From Aldehydirespirator sp965220485 (GTDB taxonomy: Bacteria; Actinomycetota; Acidimicrobiia; Acidimicrobiales; Aldehydirespiratoraceae): a stretch of DNA of 64,000 bases. The position numbers were made by a program, and so were the translations under genes. Where the stretch lies: positions 3,100,001 to 3,164,000 of the forward strand of contig OZ244832.1 of NCBI GenBank assembly GCA_965220485.1, in the 5' to 3' direction. Shown here piece after piece: positions 31,879 to 41,327 of the stretch. The first letter of the stretch is position 1. Each line of letters opens with the position of its first letter. The notes beneath the pieces are model-generated. The model made no database searches. It saw only the letters and a list, made by a program, of their open reading frames with translations, and had not been told where the DNA came from.

Positions 31879-32817
31879 ATGCTCGACCGCCTAGGCACAC
31901 GCTCGAAGATTCTGATCGCAGTGGCGGCCGGGATCGTGATTCTGGTGTTGCTGGGGTTCTTGTGGTGGTTCCAGAGGGACGAGGCTCCCGAGGCCGTCGA
32001 CCTGGAGACGGCCGTCGCTCAGATCGAAGCGGCCGAGGCCAGCGACGACAGCACCGACGCGCCCTCGGCTAGCGCACCCACAGACGACAGCGAAGACGTT
32101 GGCACCACCTCTAACACCACCGACGGCAACACCCCGGATACCGAAACCGGCGAGACCCCAACATACGGCGACGCCGCGGCCGCCAGCACTACGGACACCG
32201 ACACCGAGACGGCATCGGCTGACCAAACGGCAGATCAGACGGCTGACTCGGTGGGCGGGTTGGCCGGAGTGTGGTCCGTGCAGGTGGCCGAGGGAGCCGT
32301 CGACCTGCAGGGCGAGCCCGCGGTCAGCTTCGCCGGGTTCCGGGTGGACGAGGTGCTGGCCGGCGGGATCGGCGCCTTCACCGCGGTGGGCCGCACCCCG
32401 GACGTGTCCGGCTCGATCGAGCTGACCGGCGCCGCGCTGGTGGCGGTCACGGTCGAAGTGACCATGTCCACGCTGAAGACCGACAACGGCAGCCGCGACG
32501 GCCAGGTCCGCCGGGCTCTCAACACCAACGAGTTCCCGGTGGCCATCTTCACGCTTGCCGAGCCGGTCGAGCTGCCCGCCGGCATGGCCGAGGGAGAGAC
32601 CTTCTCGGCAGCAGTCCAAGGCGACCTCACCATCAAAGGGGTCACCAACCCCGCCGTCTTCGACCTGCAAGCCCAGCTAGTGGGCGACACCATCGTGGCC
32701 GTCGGCTCCAGCGAAGTGACCTTCGCCGATTACGGCGTGCGCACCCCGACCGCGCCCGTAGTCGTCTCAGTCGAGGACAACGGAATCATGGAGTTTCAGC
32801 TCATCTTCACCCGCTGA
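31879..32817 (+). CDS. Membrane-anchored YceI-family protein
   Basis: A 312-residue protein: short basic N-terminus, one membrane helix near residues 10-30 (ILIAVAAGIVILVLLGFLWWF), a long acidic Thr/Asp/Ser linker to about residue 130, then a YceI lipocalin-like beta-barrel (GVWSVQ, SFAGFRVDEVLAG, VEVTMSTLKTDNGSRDGQVRRALNTNEFPVAIFTL, GDLTIKGVTNPAVFDLQA). YceI domains bind isoprenoid or amphiphilic molecules. The domain would face the outside. An AGAAGGAGGC ribosome site lies before ATG 31879. Nothing links it functionally to the haem genes. Confidence 0.85.
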   Translation: MLDRLGTRSKILIAVAAGIVILVLLGFLWWFQRDEAPEAVDLETAVAQIEAAEASDDSTDAPSASAPTDDSEDVGTTSNTTDGNTPDTETGETPTYGDAAAASTTDTDTETASADQTADQTADSVGGLAGVWSVQVAEGAVDLQGEPAVSFAGFRVDEVLAGGIGAFTAVGRTPDVSGSIELTGAALVAVTVEVTMSTLKTDNGSRDGQVRRALNTNEFPVAIFTLAEPVELPAGMAEGETFSAAVQGDLTIKGVTNPAVFDLQAQLVGDTIVAVGSSEVTFADYGVRTPTAPVVVSVEDNGIMEFQLIFTR

Positions 32818-32859
32818 GCGCAGCGCCCGTCACGGACGACGCAGCGCGGAGTGTCATCG

Positions 32860-34077
32860 TCAGGTTCGCAGAACGGGGTTGCGCTGTGGCCGAGCGCGGG
32901 CGTCAGGCCGGGGGCGGCTGTCGGAATGGCTGTTGCGCCCGGGCCGTGGGTGTGATGGTGGTTGCAGTATGAGCCGACCGTCTTGGTTGCGGAGTTGCCA
33001 GTTGTCGTCGTGAATTAGGTGGTGGCAGCGTTCACACAGCAGGGCGAGGTTGTCAATGTCGGTGGGGCCGCCGCGGGAGTACCACACGATGTGATGGGGC
33101 TCGCATCTCTCGACTGGGGAGCCGCAGTTGACGCAGCCGCCGTCACGGGCCGCGAGCACCATGCGCTGGCCAGCACTGGCGTCGCGTTGGGTTCTTCCCA
33201 GCCACAGCGGGTCGCCCTCGGCGCTGAACACAGCGGGCAGGATCTTCGCCTCTGCGGCGATGCGGGCAATCTGATCGGCGGGCACCGGCAGGCCGTCGTC
33301 ATAGCGCAGGTCACGCAGCTCGCGTGAGGCGGCGTCGTAGTCGGCGATCACCAACAGCGTGGTCTTGGGGCGGCCGAAAGCTCCCTCGCCGGTGATCAAG
33401 TTGGCCAAAGCGTCGGCGCGGCGCTGCTGGTAGGTCACCCGCTCGTGGGGGCCCTCGCCGTTGCGGTAGGTGCGCACCATCTGCTCGAAGGCCATGCTGA
33501 TGCGCTTGCCGGTGCAGTGGTCGTAGTACGCCGACAGCCGCCATGACCCGTCGGGGTCCTGCACCAGCGACGCCCACCGGTTGTTGCGCTGGCGCTTGTG
33601 CTCGGCGCTGGAGTCCTGGGTGCTCATGTATTGGCGGGTCATGCGGGCGAACATGTCCACCGGATAGCCCCGGGCCAACTCCAACAACGCGGGCTCGTCG
33701 GCGTGTTCGGGGTCGGCGCCAACCCTGGCGATCACCCGGGCATGGCCCACAGTGATCTCCCCAGCACGCAGAGCCGCCAGTGTGGCGGGGAACTCACCCA
33801 GCCTTGCGGCCAGCTCGACGTCGGCGGTGGCCTGCCGCGATGAGACGTTGAGCCGCTCACGCATCAACGCCGCCGCGCCCCGCCCGCCAAGGCGCCGGTG
33901 CATCTCCGCGGCGGTTTCAGCCAACCTCGCTTCCACCCGGCACCGCTCGCCGCCCAACATGGTCATGCGCTCAATGAGTTCGACGTCGCTGAGCGCGGCC
34001 ACCTCGACACGCTCACCGAGCGGCTCGCTTCTGCCTTCGGCGCCTGTACCAGAGTCTGAATCCACTGAGACTTCCAT
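32860..34077 (-). CDS. DUF222/HNH endonuclease-domain protein
   Basis: A roughly 405-residue protein of the actinobacterial DUF222-HNH family. The N-terminal helical part (VSSRQATADVELAARLGEFPATLAALRAGEITVGHARVIA) is DUF222; the C-terminal HNH nuclease motif is CVNCGSPVERCEPHHIVWYSRGGPTDIDNLALLCERCHHLIH with two CxxC zinc pairs. These proteins are often multi-copy and associated with mobile DNA. ATG 34086 is an alternative start. It stands divergent to the small ORFs and the candidate defence operon. Confidence 0.88.
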   Translation of the reverse strand: MEVSVDSDSGTGAEGRSEPLGERVEVAALSDVELIERMTMLGGERCRVEARLAETAAEMHRRLGGRGAAALMRERLNVSSRQATADVELAARLGEFPATLAALRAGEITVGHARVIARVGADPEHADEPALLELARGYPVDMFARMTRQYMSTQDSSAEHKRQRNNRWASLVQDPDGSWRLSAYYDHCTGKRISMAFEQMVRTYRNGEGPHERVTYQQRRADALANLITGEGAFGRPKTTLLVIADYDAASRELRDLRYDDGLPVPADQIARIAAEAKILPAVFSAEGDPLWLGRTQRDASAGQRMVLAARDGGCVNCGSPVERCEPHHIVWYSRGGPTDIDNLALLCERCHHLIHDDNWQLRNQDGRLILQPPSHPRPGRNSHSDSRPRPDARARPQRNPVLRT

Positions 34078-34111
34078 GTATGTCATTATACAGAGTAGTG
34101 TGACAAAACAA

Positions 34112-34125
34112 CTTGATACATCAAG
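34112..34125. promoter_or_regulatory. Palindromic operator-like site
   Basis: CTTGAT-AC-ATCAAG is a perfect palindrome in an unusually AT-rich stretch (34080-34130) between the divergent HNH gene and the small ORFs. It is a plausible operator; no regulator is identified. Confidence 0.4.
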
Positions 34126-34127
34126 AA

Positions 34128-34265
34128 ATGATAGTGCCTTCAGCGACCACTACCACGCTCAATGAGAAGTCTCTCCGCAGAGTCAAGTTCCTCATCTCCA
34201 TACAGGCGTTCGTCGCCGCCCTCGGCGCTTCATTCCTCTTCGCGGCCCTTCTCGGGATAGGGTGA
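34128..34265 (+). CDS. Possible small membrane protein (45 aa)
   Basis: ATG 34128 opens a 45-codon frame: a polar N-terminus (SATTTTLNEKSLRRVK) and then a hydrophobic helix (FLISIQAFVAALGASFLFAALLGIG). Stop at 34263-34265, five bases before the next small ORF. The positive-then-hydrophobic pattern fits a single-span membrane protein. No homologue is recognised and no strong ribosome site is seen. Confidence 0.35.
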   Translation: MIVPSATTTTLNEKSLRRVKFLISIQAFVAALGASFLFAALLGIG

Positions 34266-34269
34266 CCGC

Positions 34270-34425
34270 ATGGGCACAACCGATCCCTCCAGCACCGCCC
34301 ACGACCAAGGTGAGAGCCGCCAGCCCAGAGTCGTGCAAAGCGTCACCGTGAGCCGAGGCCTCATCAACATCCCCGAGTTCTGGTTCCTCCGGCAGCGCAA
34401 GCGCAAGCACCTCGGCCTCACCTAA
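34270..34425 (+). CDS. Possible small basic protein (51 aa)
   Basis: ATG 34270, five bases after the preceding small ORF, encodes 51 residues ending VSRGLINIPEFWFLRQRKRKHLGLT, basic at the C-terminus. It lies 75 bp before the DUF6361 gene. Function unknown; it may be a leader gene of the candidate defence operon or a chance frame. Confidence 0.3.
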   Translation: MGTTDPSSTAHDQGESRQPRVVQSVTVSRGLINIPEFWFLRQRKRKHLGLT

Positions 34426-34500
34426 ACGGCCGACGGCGCCCTCACCCCCGGCTGTGCCCTTAGGAAGTGCAGCTCCGCCTGCGAGAGAGGCAAGGGGCTC

Positions 34501-35727
34501 ATGAACTCCTACACACCGGCGTCTTCGCTTGGTTGGCTTGATCTCGATGCGGCCGCAAGCGAGCGAGTGGGCACGCTGCTGCGCTCGCTCGAAGAGCCAG
34601 CGACCCTTGACGTGCTCGGCCTGGGCTCAGCACGCGACGCGTTCTCCGACATGCTCAGCCCAGGCACCTCCACCATCCAGACCCGGCTGCGCTACTTCAT
34701 CTTCCTGCCATGGATCTTCTCTCGCCTCGAGGCCCAGGGCGTCCCTGGAGCCGAGTTCGCCCACAGGCTCCGCGAGGACGAGGCCCGTCTCATCGACTGT
34801 CTCCGCTATCAGGGGTCGAACCAAGGTGTGATCGGCTACACCGCGGGCCGAGACCTCAAGCGGATGCCGAGCGAGATCTACTGGGGCGGTCTGGGTGCCT
34901 GGGGCATCAGACGGCTCGACCTCAGCCTCGCCGAATACGGGCAGCGGGCAGCCGCTCTCGGCCGACTCCAGCCCGAACGCGATGATGACAAGAATGCGAC
35001 ACAGCGCGCTATTTCGATGTGGGCGGCCATCCCCCCACCCCCCGAGAACTTCCTGCAACGCGACATCACCTTCGAGCTTCACCGTGACGAGGCGCAGGTC
35101 TTGGTCGACTGCATCCGGCGGCGCCACCCGGACACACTGTTGGCCGTCTTGTGCGGCATGCCAGGCGTGGCGGAGGGCGTCGACTACCCGTGGCACTTGC
35201 CAATACACCGGCTGCCCGACCGTCTCATCGAGATCCTGCGCCACGCCCGCTGCTTCTCCGAACTGACCCTCGGACCGCAACTCGTGTACAACCTGCTCCT
35301 CGCAAAGGACGCGAGAGCAGACTTGGGCTGGGACACGGTCGAGCTCGAAACGAGTCAGCGCGCCCAGCTCAACGACTGGGCCAAGATGATCGGCAGCCGG
35401 CATCAGGAGCTCTGCTCCTGGGTCGAGGACCTCCCGGAGTTCTGGACCGTCCTAGCCGGCCATCGTGTCGGCAACGCCACCCAGAACTTCGTGAACGAGA
35501 TGGTCAACCAGGCCGTGGGCAACCCGGAGGGATTCGCCGAAGACCAAGAGGTCCACGCAATCATCCGACACCGGGAGCTCCGGCTCAAGTCGAAGCGAGC
35601 CCGACTAGCCCACCGAGCCGCATTGGAGAATTGGAATCAGGCACCGGTCGGCGGTCAGCTCAACTACCGGTGGCCTACGACGAAGAGCTATCTCTCCGAT
35701 CTTGCTGCGGTAGGGCCGGGCGTCTGA
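34501..35727 (+). CDS. DUF6361 family protein (candidate defence component)
   Basis: A 408-residue cytoplasmic protein, recognised by SLGWLDLDAAASERVGTLL, LGLGSARDAFSDMLSPGTSTIQTRLRYFIFLPWIF, IGYTAGRDLKRMPSEIYWGGLGAWGIR. This pattern is the DUF6361 family, whose function is unknown. Its TGA overlaps the ATG of the phospholipase D-like gene (TGATG), and the helicase follows with another overlap, so three genes are translated as a unit. It has no recognisable catalytic motif. An accessory, defence-type operon is inferred from its partners. Confidence 0.75.
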   Translation: MNSYTPASSLGWLDLDAAASERVGTLLRSLEEPATLDVLGLGSARDAFSDMLSPGTSTIQTRLRYFIFLPWIFSRLEAQGVPGAEFAHRLREDEARLIDCLRYQGSNQGVIGYTAGRDLKRMPSEIYWGGLGAWGIRRLDLSLAEYGQRAAALGRLQPERDDDKNATQRAISMWAAIPPPPENFLQRDITFELHRDEAQVLVDCIRRRHPDTLLAVLCGMPGVAEGVDYPWHLPIHRLPDRLIEILRHARCFSELTLGPQLVYNLLLAKDARADLGWDTVELETSQRAQLNDWAKMIGSRHQELCSWVEDLPEFWTVLAGHRVGNATQNFVNEMVNQAVGNPEGFAEDQEVHAIIRHRELRLKSKRARLAHRAALENWNQAPVGGQLNYRWPTTKSYLSDLAAVGPGV

Positions 35728-37538
35728 TGCTCCAACCCACGAACCGACTCACCCTCATCGACGCCATGCGGCCTCCGACCGGCTTCAGCCTGGAGTCCGC
35801 CATGGCCGTGACGTTCACGCTCGACCTTCGGGCGCTCTTGGCCGCGCCTGCCGCATTCGCGCTCGCGGAACCCGATGGCATCGCCTCCGACGGCGACACA
35901 CACGAGCCCGTCGAGCTGCTTCACGCTCTGCGGTCCCACGCCGGCAAGATCACCGTGTTCAACCAGGCTGGCGAGATCGCCCTGCCGCCCTCGCGTCGAG
36001 TGTTCGCCTTCCTTGAGCGGTCGGTCGTTCCCGTCAGCGCCCCGCGTGGCGGAATCGTCCACCCCAAGATGTGGGTACTTCGATACGAGGCGGTAGATGA
36101 GTCACCAGACGGCCAGCCGCATGAGCAGCGGCTTCGCGTGCTCATCGCCAGCCGGAATCTCACGTTCGATGCGAGTTGGGACGCTGTGGTCCGCCTCGAC
36201 GAAGCTGCGGACGGGGTCGGTGTGCGGCTGGAGCCTGTGGCCCAATTATTCGAGGGCCTGCTTGGCGCCGCGGTGGGCGCCGTCTCGACGGGCCATCGCA
36301 GTCGCGTGCGGTCGCTGTCGGCCGCTCTTCAGACCACGCGGTTCGCCCTGCCCGCGGGGGTGGATGACCTACGGATTCACGTTCTGGGCCTTACGCGCAC
36401 GCCCTCGCCGCTGCCGGGCACCGTCGAGCGGACCCTGATCATCTCACCGTTCGTGACGGACGATTTCTTCACAGCAGTGCGTCGAGCACCAGTCGACGAA
36501 CTCGTGAGCAGACCGGAGTCCCTCGACCTCCTCAGACCGGACGTCCTCACCGACGTGACCACGGTCTACGGCTTCGACGACGGCAGCACGCCCGACCTCG
36601 CAATGGAACACGAACGATCATCGCCCGATGATCCCGGCCGGCCCCTCGTCGGACTGCACGCCAAGGTCTTCGCCTTCGAGGACGGAGGCCGGGCCCGTCT
36701 TTTCCTCGGTTCTGCCAACGCGACCGGCGCCGCGTTCAACAACAACGTCGAGATCCTTGTGGAGCTTGCCGGACCCACAGCGGTGCTGGGCATCGACCGG
36801 CTCTGTGACGGCACGGAGGACGAGCCGGGTCTCCGTGACTTGTTCACCACCTACAAGGGACCCGGTCCGCCCGTCGACGAGACGTCCAAGACATCAACGC
36901 TCGACGGCGCGCGCCGCGCTCTTGCTCGGCTTCGATTCGAGGGAGTCGTCGAGGAGAGCGGCTCCGGATGGGCGATCACCTACCGGTCGCCCGAACCGAT
37001 ACCTGTCCTCGACGGCACGAAGATCCACTGCTGGCCGCTCGCATCTGCCGGGAATCGGCGGAGAGTCGCCACGGGCGAGCCCCTGGAGATCCGTTTCGAG
37101 ACCAGCCTCAACAACATCAGCGGCTTCCTCGCCTTCGAACTGGACCACGAGGATGGCACCCTGACCGGCTTCGTCGTCCCAGTCCCGCTCGTCGGCGTGC
37201 CCGAGCACCGCGAGCGGTACCTGTTGCGCGAACTCATCGGGAACGCGGAGCGCTTTCTTCGGTACCTCTTGGCGTTGCTCGATGAGGACTCGGGCCAGAT
37301 GGACCTGCCCGACGCGGTCGAGGGCGCCAGTCAAGAAGCTGTCGCCGACGGGAACCATCCTGTGAACCTCCCGGTGCTGGAGAAGCTCTTGAGAACGATG
37401 CAACGAGACCCCGCGAAGCTCGCCGGACTCCACCCACTTGTATCGGACCTGGCTGAGGATGAAGCGCTCCCGGAGGGCTTTGCCGAGCTCTGGGCGATGA
37501 TCCATGACGTGGCGGACACAGGAGCCGTGGCCCGGTGA
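35727..37538 (+). CDS. Phospholipase D-like protein (candidate defence nuclease)
   Basis: A 603-residue protein starting at ATG 35727 within TGATG. Two HKD-like half-sites are visible: VHPKMWVLRY with SRNLTFD near residues 112-150, and GLHAKVFAF with FLGSANATGAAFNNN near 310-335. PLD-fold proteins of this kind often cut DNA and occur beside helicases, as DrmC does in DISARM. The C-terminal 200 residues have no recognised motif. Its stop overlaps the helicase start by 4 bp. Confidence 0.75.
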   Translation: MLQPTNRLTLIDAMRPPTGFSLESAMAVTFTLDLRALLAAPAAFALAEPDGIASDGDTHEPVELLHALRSHAGKITVFNQAGEIALPPSRRVFAFLERSVVPVSAPRGGIVHPKMWVLRYEAVDESPDGQPHEQRLRVLIASRNLTFDASWDAVVRLDEAADGVGVRLEPVAQLFEGLLGAAVGAVSTGHRSRVRSLSAALQTTRFALPAGVDDLRIHVLGLTRTPSPLPGTVERTLIISPFVTDDFFTAVRRAPVDELVSRPESLDLLRPDVLTDVTTVYGFDDGSTPDLAMEHERSSPDDPGRPLVGLHAKVFAFEDGGRARLFLGSANATGAAFNNNVEILVELAGPTAVLGIDRLCDGTEDEPGLRDLFTTYKGPGPPVDETSKTSTLDGARRALARLRFEGVVEESGSGWAITYRSPEPIPVLDGTKIHCWPLASAGNRRRVATGEPLEIRFETSLNNISGFLAFELDHEDGTLTGFVVPVPLVGVPEHRERYLLRELIGNAERFLRYLLALLDEDSGQMDLPDAVEGASQEAVADGNHPVNLPVLEKLLRTMQRDPAKLAGLHPLVSDLAEDEALPEGFAELWAMIHDVADTGAVAR

Positions 37539-40500
37539 CTGCGCAGCCCATCGACGTTGAAGCGGTTCTGGCCGACCTGAAGGACTTCCAGCGGCGGACC
37601 GCCCGCTGGACCTTCGAGCGGATGTTCGCCGATGAGGATCCCGCCATCCGATTCTTGGTGGCCGACGAGGTCGGTCTCGGCAAGACCCATGTGGCCAAGG
37701 GCGTGATCGCCCAGGTCATCGACCACCTCCGACGCACGGGAGACGCGCGGCACGACATCATCTACGTCTGCTCCAACGCGGCGATCGCCCGACAGAACGT
37801 TCGCAAACTGACCCCCGAGGGCATAGAGCCCCTCGAGGATGTCGGGCGGCTCACGATGCTGCCCCTCGCAGAGTTCGACGACGGTGACGATGAACAGACG
37901 GGTGTCAATCTGCTGGCGATCACACCCGGAACGTCCTTGAAGTTCGGCCACCAGACGGGCAGGTTCGGCGAGCGCTGCCTGGCGTACACGTTCCTGCGCG
38001 CCCATTGGGGGGCGAGCGTTATGAACGCACCGGCGCGGCGCATCTTCTGGCACGGCATCAGGGCCGGCGACCCCGACGGGCGGCTGCGGTGGGTGGAGCG
38101 ACAGTACCGGCCTCGGATCACGGGTTCGCTCGACGAGTTCGCGGAACTGCTCGCAGAACTCGACGAGTCCCGGACGGCCCGCGGCAAGCCGACCGTTCGC
38201 GAATTGTTCGACAATCTTGCCGGCAAGTTGGCGTGGAAGCGCAAGTTCCCGCACGACTTGCAGCCGCGGCGCAAGGAGCTGATCGGCGAGGTCCGCTCCA
38301 TCATGGCGAGGGTCGGCATTGCCGCGCTCCAACCGGATCTCGTGGTGCTGGACGAGTTCCAGCGGTTCAAGGATCTGCTGCAGCCGGAGCCCGACAACTT
38401 CGCGGCCAAGTTGGCCCACCGTCTGTTCGACTACCGGGATCCTGAGACGGGTCGCCCCACCCGGACGCTGCTGCTGTCTGCAACCCCGTACCGCATGTAC
38501 ACGACGGCCGATGAGATCGACGGCGACCACTATGAGGACTTCCTCGCCACCTGTTCGTTCCTGTTTCAGGACTCGGCGCGAGTCGACCGGCTGAAGCACC
38601 TCTTCAGCGCCCTCCGTTCGGCGCTCACATCCGCCGAGTCGCTCAGCAGTGCCGAGGCGATCTGCGGCAGCATCGGGGCCGAGTTGCGGGGCGTGATGGC
38701 ACGAACAGAGCGGTTGGCAGCCACGCCGGACCGCGACGGAATGCTCCGCGAGTTGGACACCGAAGCGCCGGTGAAGCCCGACGATCTTCGCGCCTACCTG
38801 CGCTTCGGCAGCCTCGCCCAGACCGTGAAGCACCACGAACCGACGGAGTACTGGAAGTCCGGGCCGTACCTGGTCAACTTCATGGAGAGGTACAAGCTGA
38901 AGGAGGGAATCGTTCAAGCCGCGGCAGACGGCCGGTTCGCCGACAACGAAGGGCTCGACCCTGGCCCCGGGCTGCTGAGCTGGGACGACATCGAGGCGTA
39001 TCAGCGCATCGACCCCCAGAACGGGCGGCTCCGTTGGCTGCTCGACGATCTCGACCAACGTCGTGCCTTCGAGTTGCTGTGGATACCTCCGTCGATGCGG
39101 TACTACGACACCGGATCGGTCTACGAGTCGCGTGAGGCTGCCAGCCTCACGAAGCGCCTGATCTTCTCAGGATGGGCAGTCGTCCCGAAAGTGGTCTCCT
39201 CGATGGTGAGCTTCGAGGCTGAGCGGCGCGCCTTTGCGGCGCGCAGCCACAACTACACGGCCGACTACGGACGGCGCGGAGGCCAGCGTCTCGCCTTCCG
39301 AACCACCGATCGCTCATCGGGCGGACCCCGGCCGGGAGAGGCGGTGGCCGAGCGTCGAGCCGCGGCGATGACCGCTTTCCTGCTCACTTGGCCGAGCCTC
39401 AGCCTCGCAGCGCTCGGAGATCCCCGGCTGTGGGCACTGGGCGGCCGCCGCCGGGTGTCTGAGGTGCTAGCCGATGTGGCCGCGGAGGTGGCAAAGGCCG
39501 TCGAACCGTTGGTTGGCGCCGCGCCCGCAACAGGAGCCGTCGACCAAAGGTGGTACTGGGCCGCGCCCCTGTTCCTCGACCAGCGACTCCATCAGTCGGC
39601 AACCGATCTCCTGCTCGCGCCGGGCAGCGCCGAGCGCTGGGAAGGCGAACGAGCCGGAAGCGGGCTCCGCGCCCACCTTGCTGAGGCCAGGGCCATGGTC
39701 GAGTACGGCCCGGAGGCTCTCGGCCGTTGTCCCGACGACCTCGTTGAGGTGCTCGCCGAACTCGCAGTCGGCGGCCCAGCGCAATGCGCGCTGCGGATGA
39801 TCAGTTCGGTCACCGGGCTCCCGATCTCCGACGACTTCGTGGTGGTGAACGCGGCATGGGTGGGTGCCGCGTTCAGGAGCTTCTTCAACGCCCCAGAGGT
39901 AACGGCCGTCGTCGTCGGCGGGGGTTCGGGGGAACCAGACACCGACGAGGGCGGAGGCCTCTACTGGCGTGATGTTCTGCGACACTCGATCGACGGGAAC
40001 CTCCAAGCCGTTCTCGGCGAGCATGCTCATGTGCTCCGTGACTGGCTCGGCTATCTGAGCTTGACCGACGACGACCGGCGCCGGGAAGCAGCCGACGACA
40101 TCGGCTACACAGTCGCGGAGGCCCTGGAACTGCGCACATCCTCGTTTCGGGTGGACATCTCCAGCCGGCAGCGCAATGGCCACGACATCGAGTTCCACCC
40201 CTACCGGATGCGCACTCGCTTCGCGGTCGCCTTCGGCCATCAGACCCTCGACGAGGGCGGCGAGGTTCGGATCGAATCCGTCTCCAGGGCATTCAACTCC
40301 CCGTTCTGGCCCTTCGTCCTTACCTCCACTTCCATCGGCCAGGAGGGGCTGGACTTCCATCTCTGGTGCCACGCCGTCGTCCATTGGAACCTACCTTCCA
40401 ACCCGGTCGACCTGGAGCAGCGCGAGGGGCGCGTTCACCGCTACAAGGGTCACGCCGTCCGACGGAACCTCGCCGCGACCCTCGGCCCGGACCTGCTCGC

Positions 40501-40825
40501 GGGCGGACTGAGCGCCGGCGTCGATCCATGGAACGAGCTCTTCGCCATGGCGGTGGCCCAAGGATCAGCGAACGACGGGGAGATGGTGCCCTACTGGGTG
40601 TTCCACGAGGGACCGGCGAAGATCGAACGCCATGTGCCGGTCATGCCGTTCAGTCGAGATGAGGCGGTCCTGCCGAAGTTGCGCAAGACGCTCGCTGCAT
40701 ATCGCCTCGCCTTCGGCCAACCACGCCAAGAGGAACTGGTCGAGTTCCTCGGCGCCGACCGCTCCGACGAGGATCTGCTGGAATTGGCCTCACGGCTGCG
40801 CATCGACTTGTCGCCGCCTGAATAG
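37535..40825 (+). CDS. SNF2/DEAD-like superfamily 2 helicase (candidate defence ATPase)
   Basis: A 1096-residue ATPase. Motif I is ADEVGLGKTHVAKG (about residues 43-56), motif II is VLDEFQRF near 270 (DEFQ instead of DEAH), motif III LLLSATPYRMY near 312, and the second RecA lobe has TSTSIGQEGLDFHLWC near 930 and QREGRVHRYKG near 963. A long insert of about 600 residues separates the two lobes. Such helicases use ATP to translocate on or remodel nucleic acid. GTG 37535 overlaps the PLD gene; TAG 40823-40825 overlaps the next GTG. Confidence 0.82.
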   Translation: MTAQPIDVEAVLADLKDFQRRTARWTFERMFADEDPAIRFLVADEVGLGKTHVAKGVIAQVIDHLRRTGDARHDIIYVCSNAAIARQNVRKLTPEGIEPLEDVGRLTMLPLAEFDDGDDEQTGVNLLAITPGTSLKFGHQTGRFGERCLAYTFLRAHWGASVMNAPARRIFWHGIRAGDPDGRLRWVERQYRPRITGSLDEFAELLAELDESRTARGKPTVRELFDNLAGKLAWKRKFPHDLQPRRKELIGEVRSIMARVGIAALQPDLVVLDEFQRFKDLLQPEPDNFAAKLAHRLFDYRDPETGRPTRTLLLSATPYRMYTTADEIDGDHYEDFLATCSFLFQDSARVDRLKHLFSALRSALTSAESLSSAEAICGSIGAELRGVMARTERLAATPDRDGMLRELDTEAPVKPDDLRAYLRFGSLAQTVKHHEPTEYWKSGPYLVNFMERYKLKEGIVQAAADGRFADNEGLDPGPGLLSWDDIEAYQRIDPQNGRLRWLLDDLDQRRAFELLWIPPSMRYYDTGSVYESREAASLTKRLIFSGWAVVPKVVSSMVSFEAERRAFAARSHNYTADYGRRGGQRLAFRTTDRSSGGPRPGEAVAERRAAAMTAFLLTWPSLSLAALGDPRLWALGGRRRVSEVLADVAAEVAKAVEPLVGAAPATGAVDQRWYWAAPLFLDQRLHQSATDLLLAPGSAERWEGERAGSGLRAHLAEARAMVEYGPEALGRCPDDLVEVLAELAVGGPAQCALRMISSVTGLPISDDFVVVNAAWVGAAFRSFFNAPEVTAVVVGGGSGEPDTDEGGGLYWRDVLRHSIDGNLQAVLGEHAHVLRDWLGYLSLTDDDRRREAADDIGYTVAEALELRTSSFRVDISSRQRNGHDIEFHPYRMRTRFAVAFGHQTLDEGGEVRIESVSRAFNSPFWPFVLTSTSIGQEGLDFHLWCHAVVHWNLPSNPVDLEQREGRVHRYKGHAVRRNLAATLGPDLLAGGLSAGVDPWNELFAMAVAQGSANDGEMVPYWVFHEGPAKIERHVPVMPFSRDEAVLPKLRKTLAAYRLAFGQPRQEELVEFLGADRSDEDLLELASRLRIDLSPPE

Positions 40826-41214
40826 TGCGAGCTGTCAAACGCCAGCTTGGCTCGGTGGCGGTCGAGGAGCGCGGCGCCCTGCTCGCGGGCTGGGTACTGG
40901 CCCTGCTGCGAGCCCACAACGAATATCAGCGCGTCTACGACGACATCGGCTACTGGGCCGCCGCCGAGTCCGCGGCCGAGGTGAACTTCGTCCTCACACG
41001 CGACCGCGAGCACCTCGCCATAGAGATCAAGGCATCCGAGCGGTACAACACCGCCATGCTCAAGGGGCTGCGAGCCGTAGCCGACCTGCCCGGACTGGCC
41101 GGCCGCATCCTCGCCTACCGCGGCGGGCGGGCCTTCAGGACCGAGGACGGCATCGACATCTGGCCCCTCGACAACCTGCACCAAGCCCTCCATGCCGACC
41201 AGCTCTGGCCCTAG
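40825..41214 (+). CDS. DUF4143-type C-terminal domain, stand-alone or fragment
   Basis: A 129-residue protein beginning at GTG 40825, which shares its G with the helicase stop (TAGTG). It matches the C-terminal nuclease-like domain of DUF4143 ATPases (VEERGALLAGWVLALLRAH, DDIGYWAAAE, LAIEIKASERY, GLRAVADLPGLAGRILAYRG, GIDIWPLDNL) but the AAA+ ATPase half is missing. The metal-binding motif usually read as EVDFVL is EVNFVL here, so nuclease activity is doubtful. It is either a decayed ATPase joined to the operon by deletion or a recruited domain. Confidence 0.65.
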   Translation: MRAVKRQLGSVAVEERGALLAGWVLALLRAHNEYQRVYDDIGYWAAAESAAEVNFVLTRDREHLAIEIKASERYNTAMLKGLRAVADLPGLAGRILAYRGGRAFRTEDGIDIWPLDNLHQALHADQLWP

Positions 41215-41327
41215 ACGCTGGACCGTCATGGCGACGCGAGGGGTGTGTCGGTTCCGAACTTCCGGGAGTTGTCGTCGCATATGACCCAAGACCGCGGGAG
41301 GTTCGGCGAGACGGGGTCGATCGGCAG

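Noticed and set aside
34501..41214. A DISARM system
   Set aside because: Helicase and PLD proteins fit, but no DrmB (DUF1998) or DNA methyltransferase is present, and DUF6361 is not a DISARM component I know.
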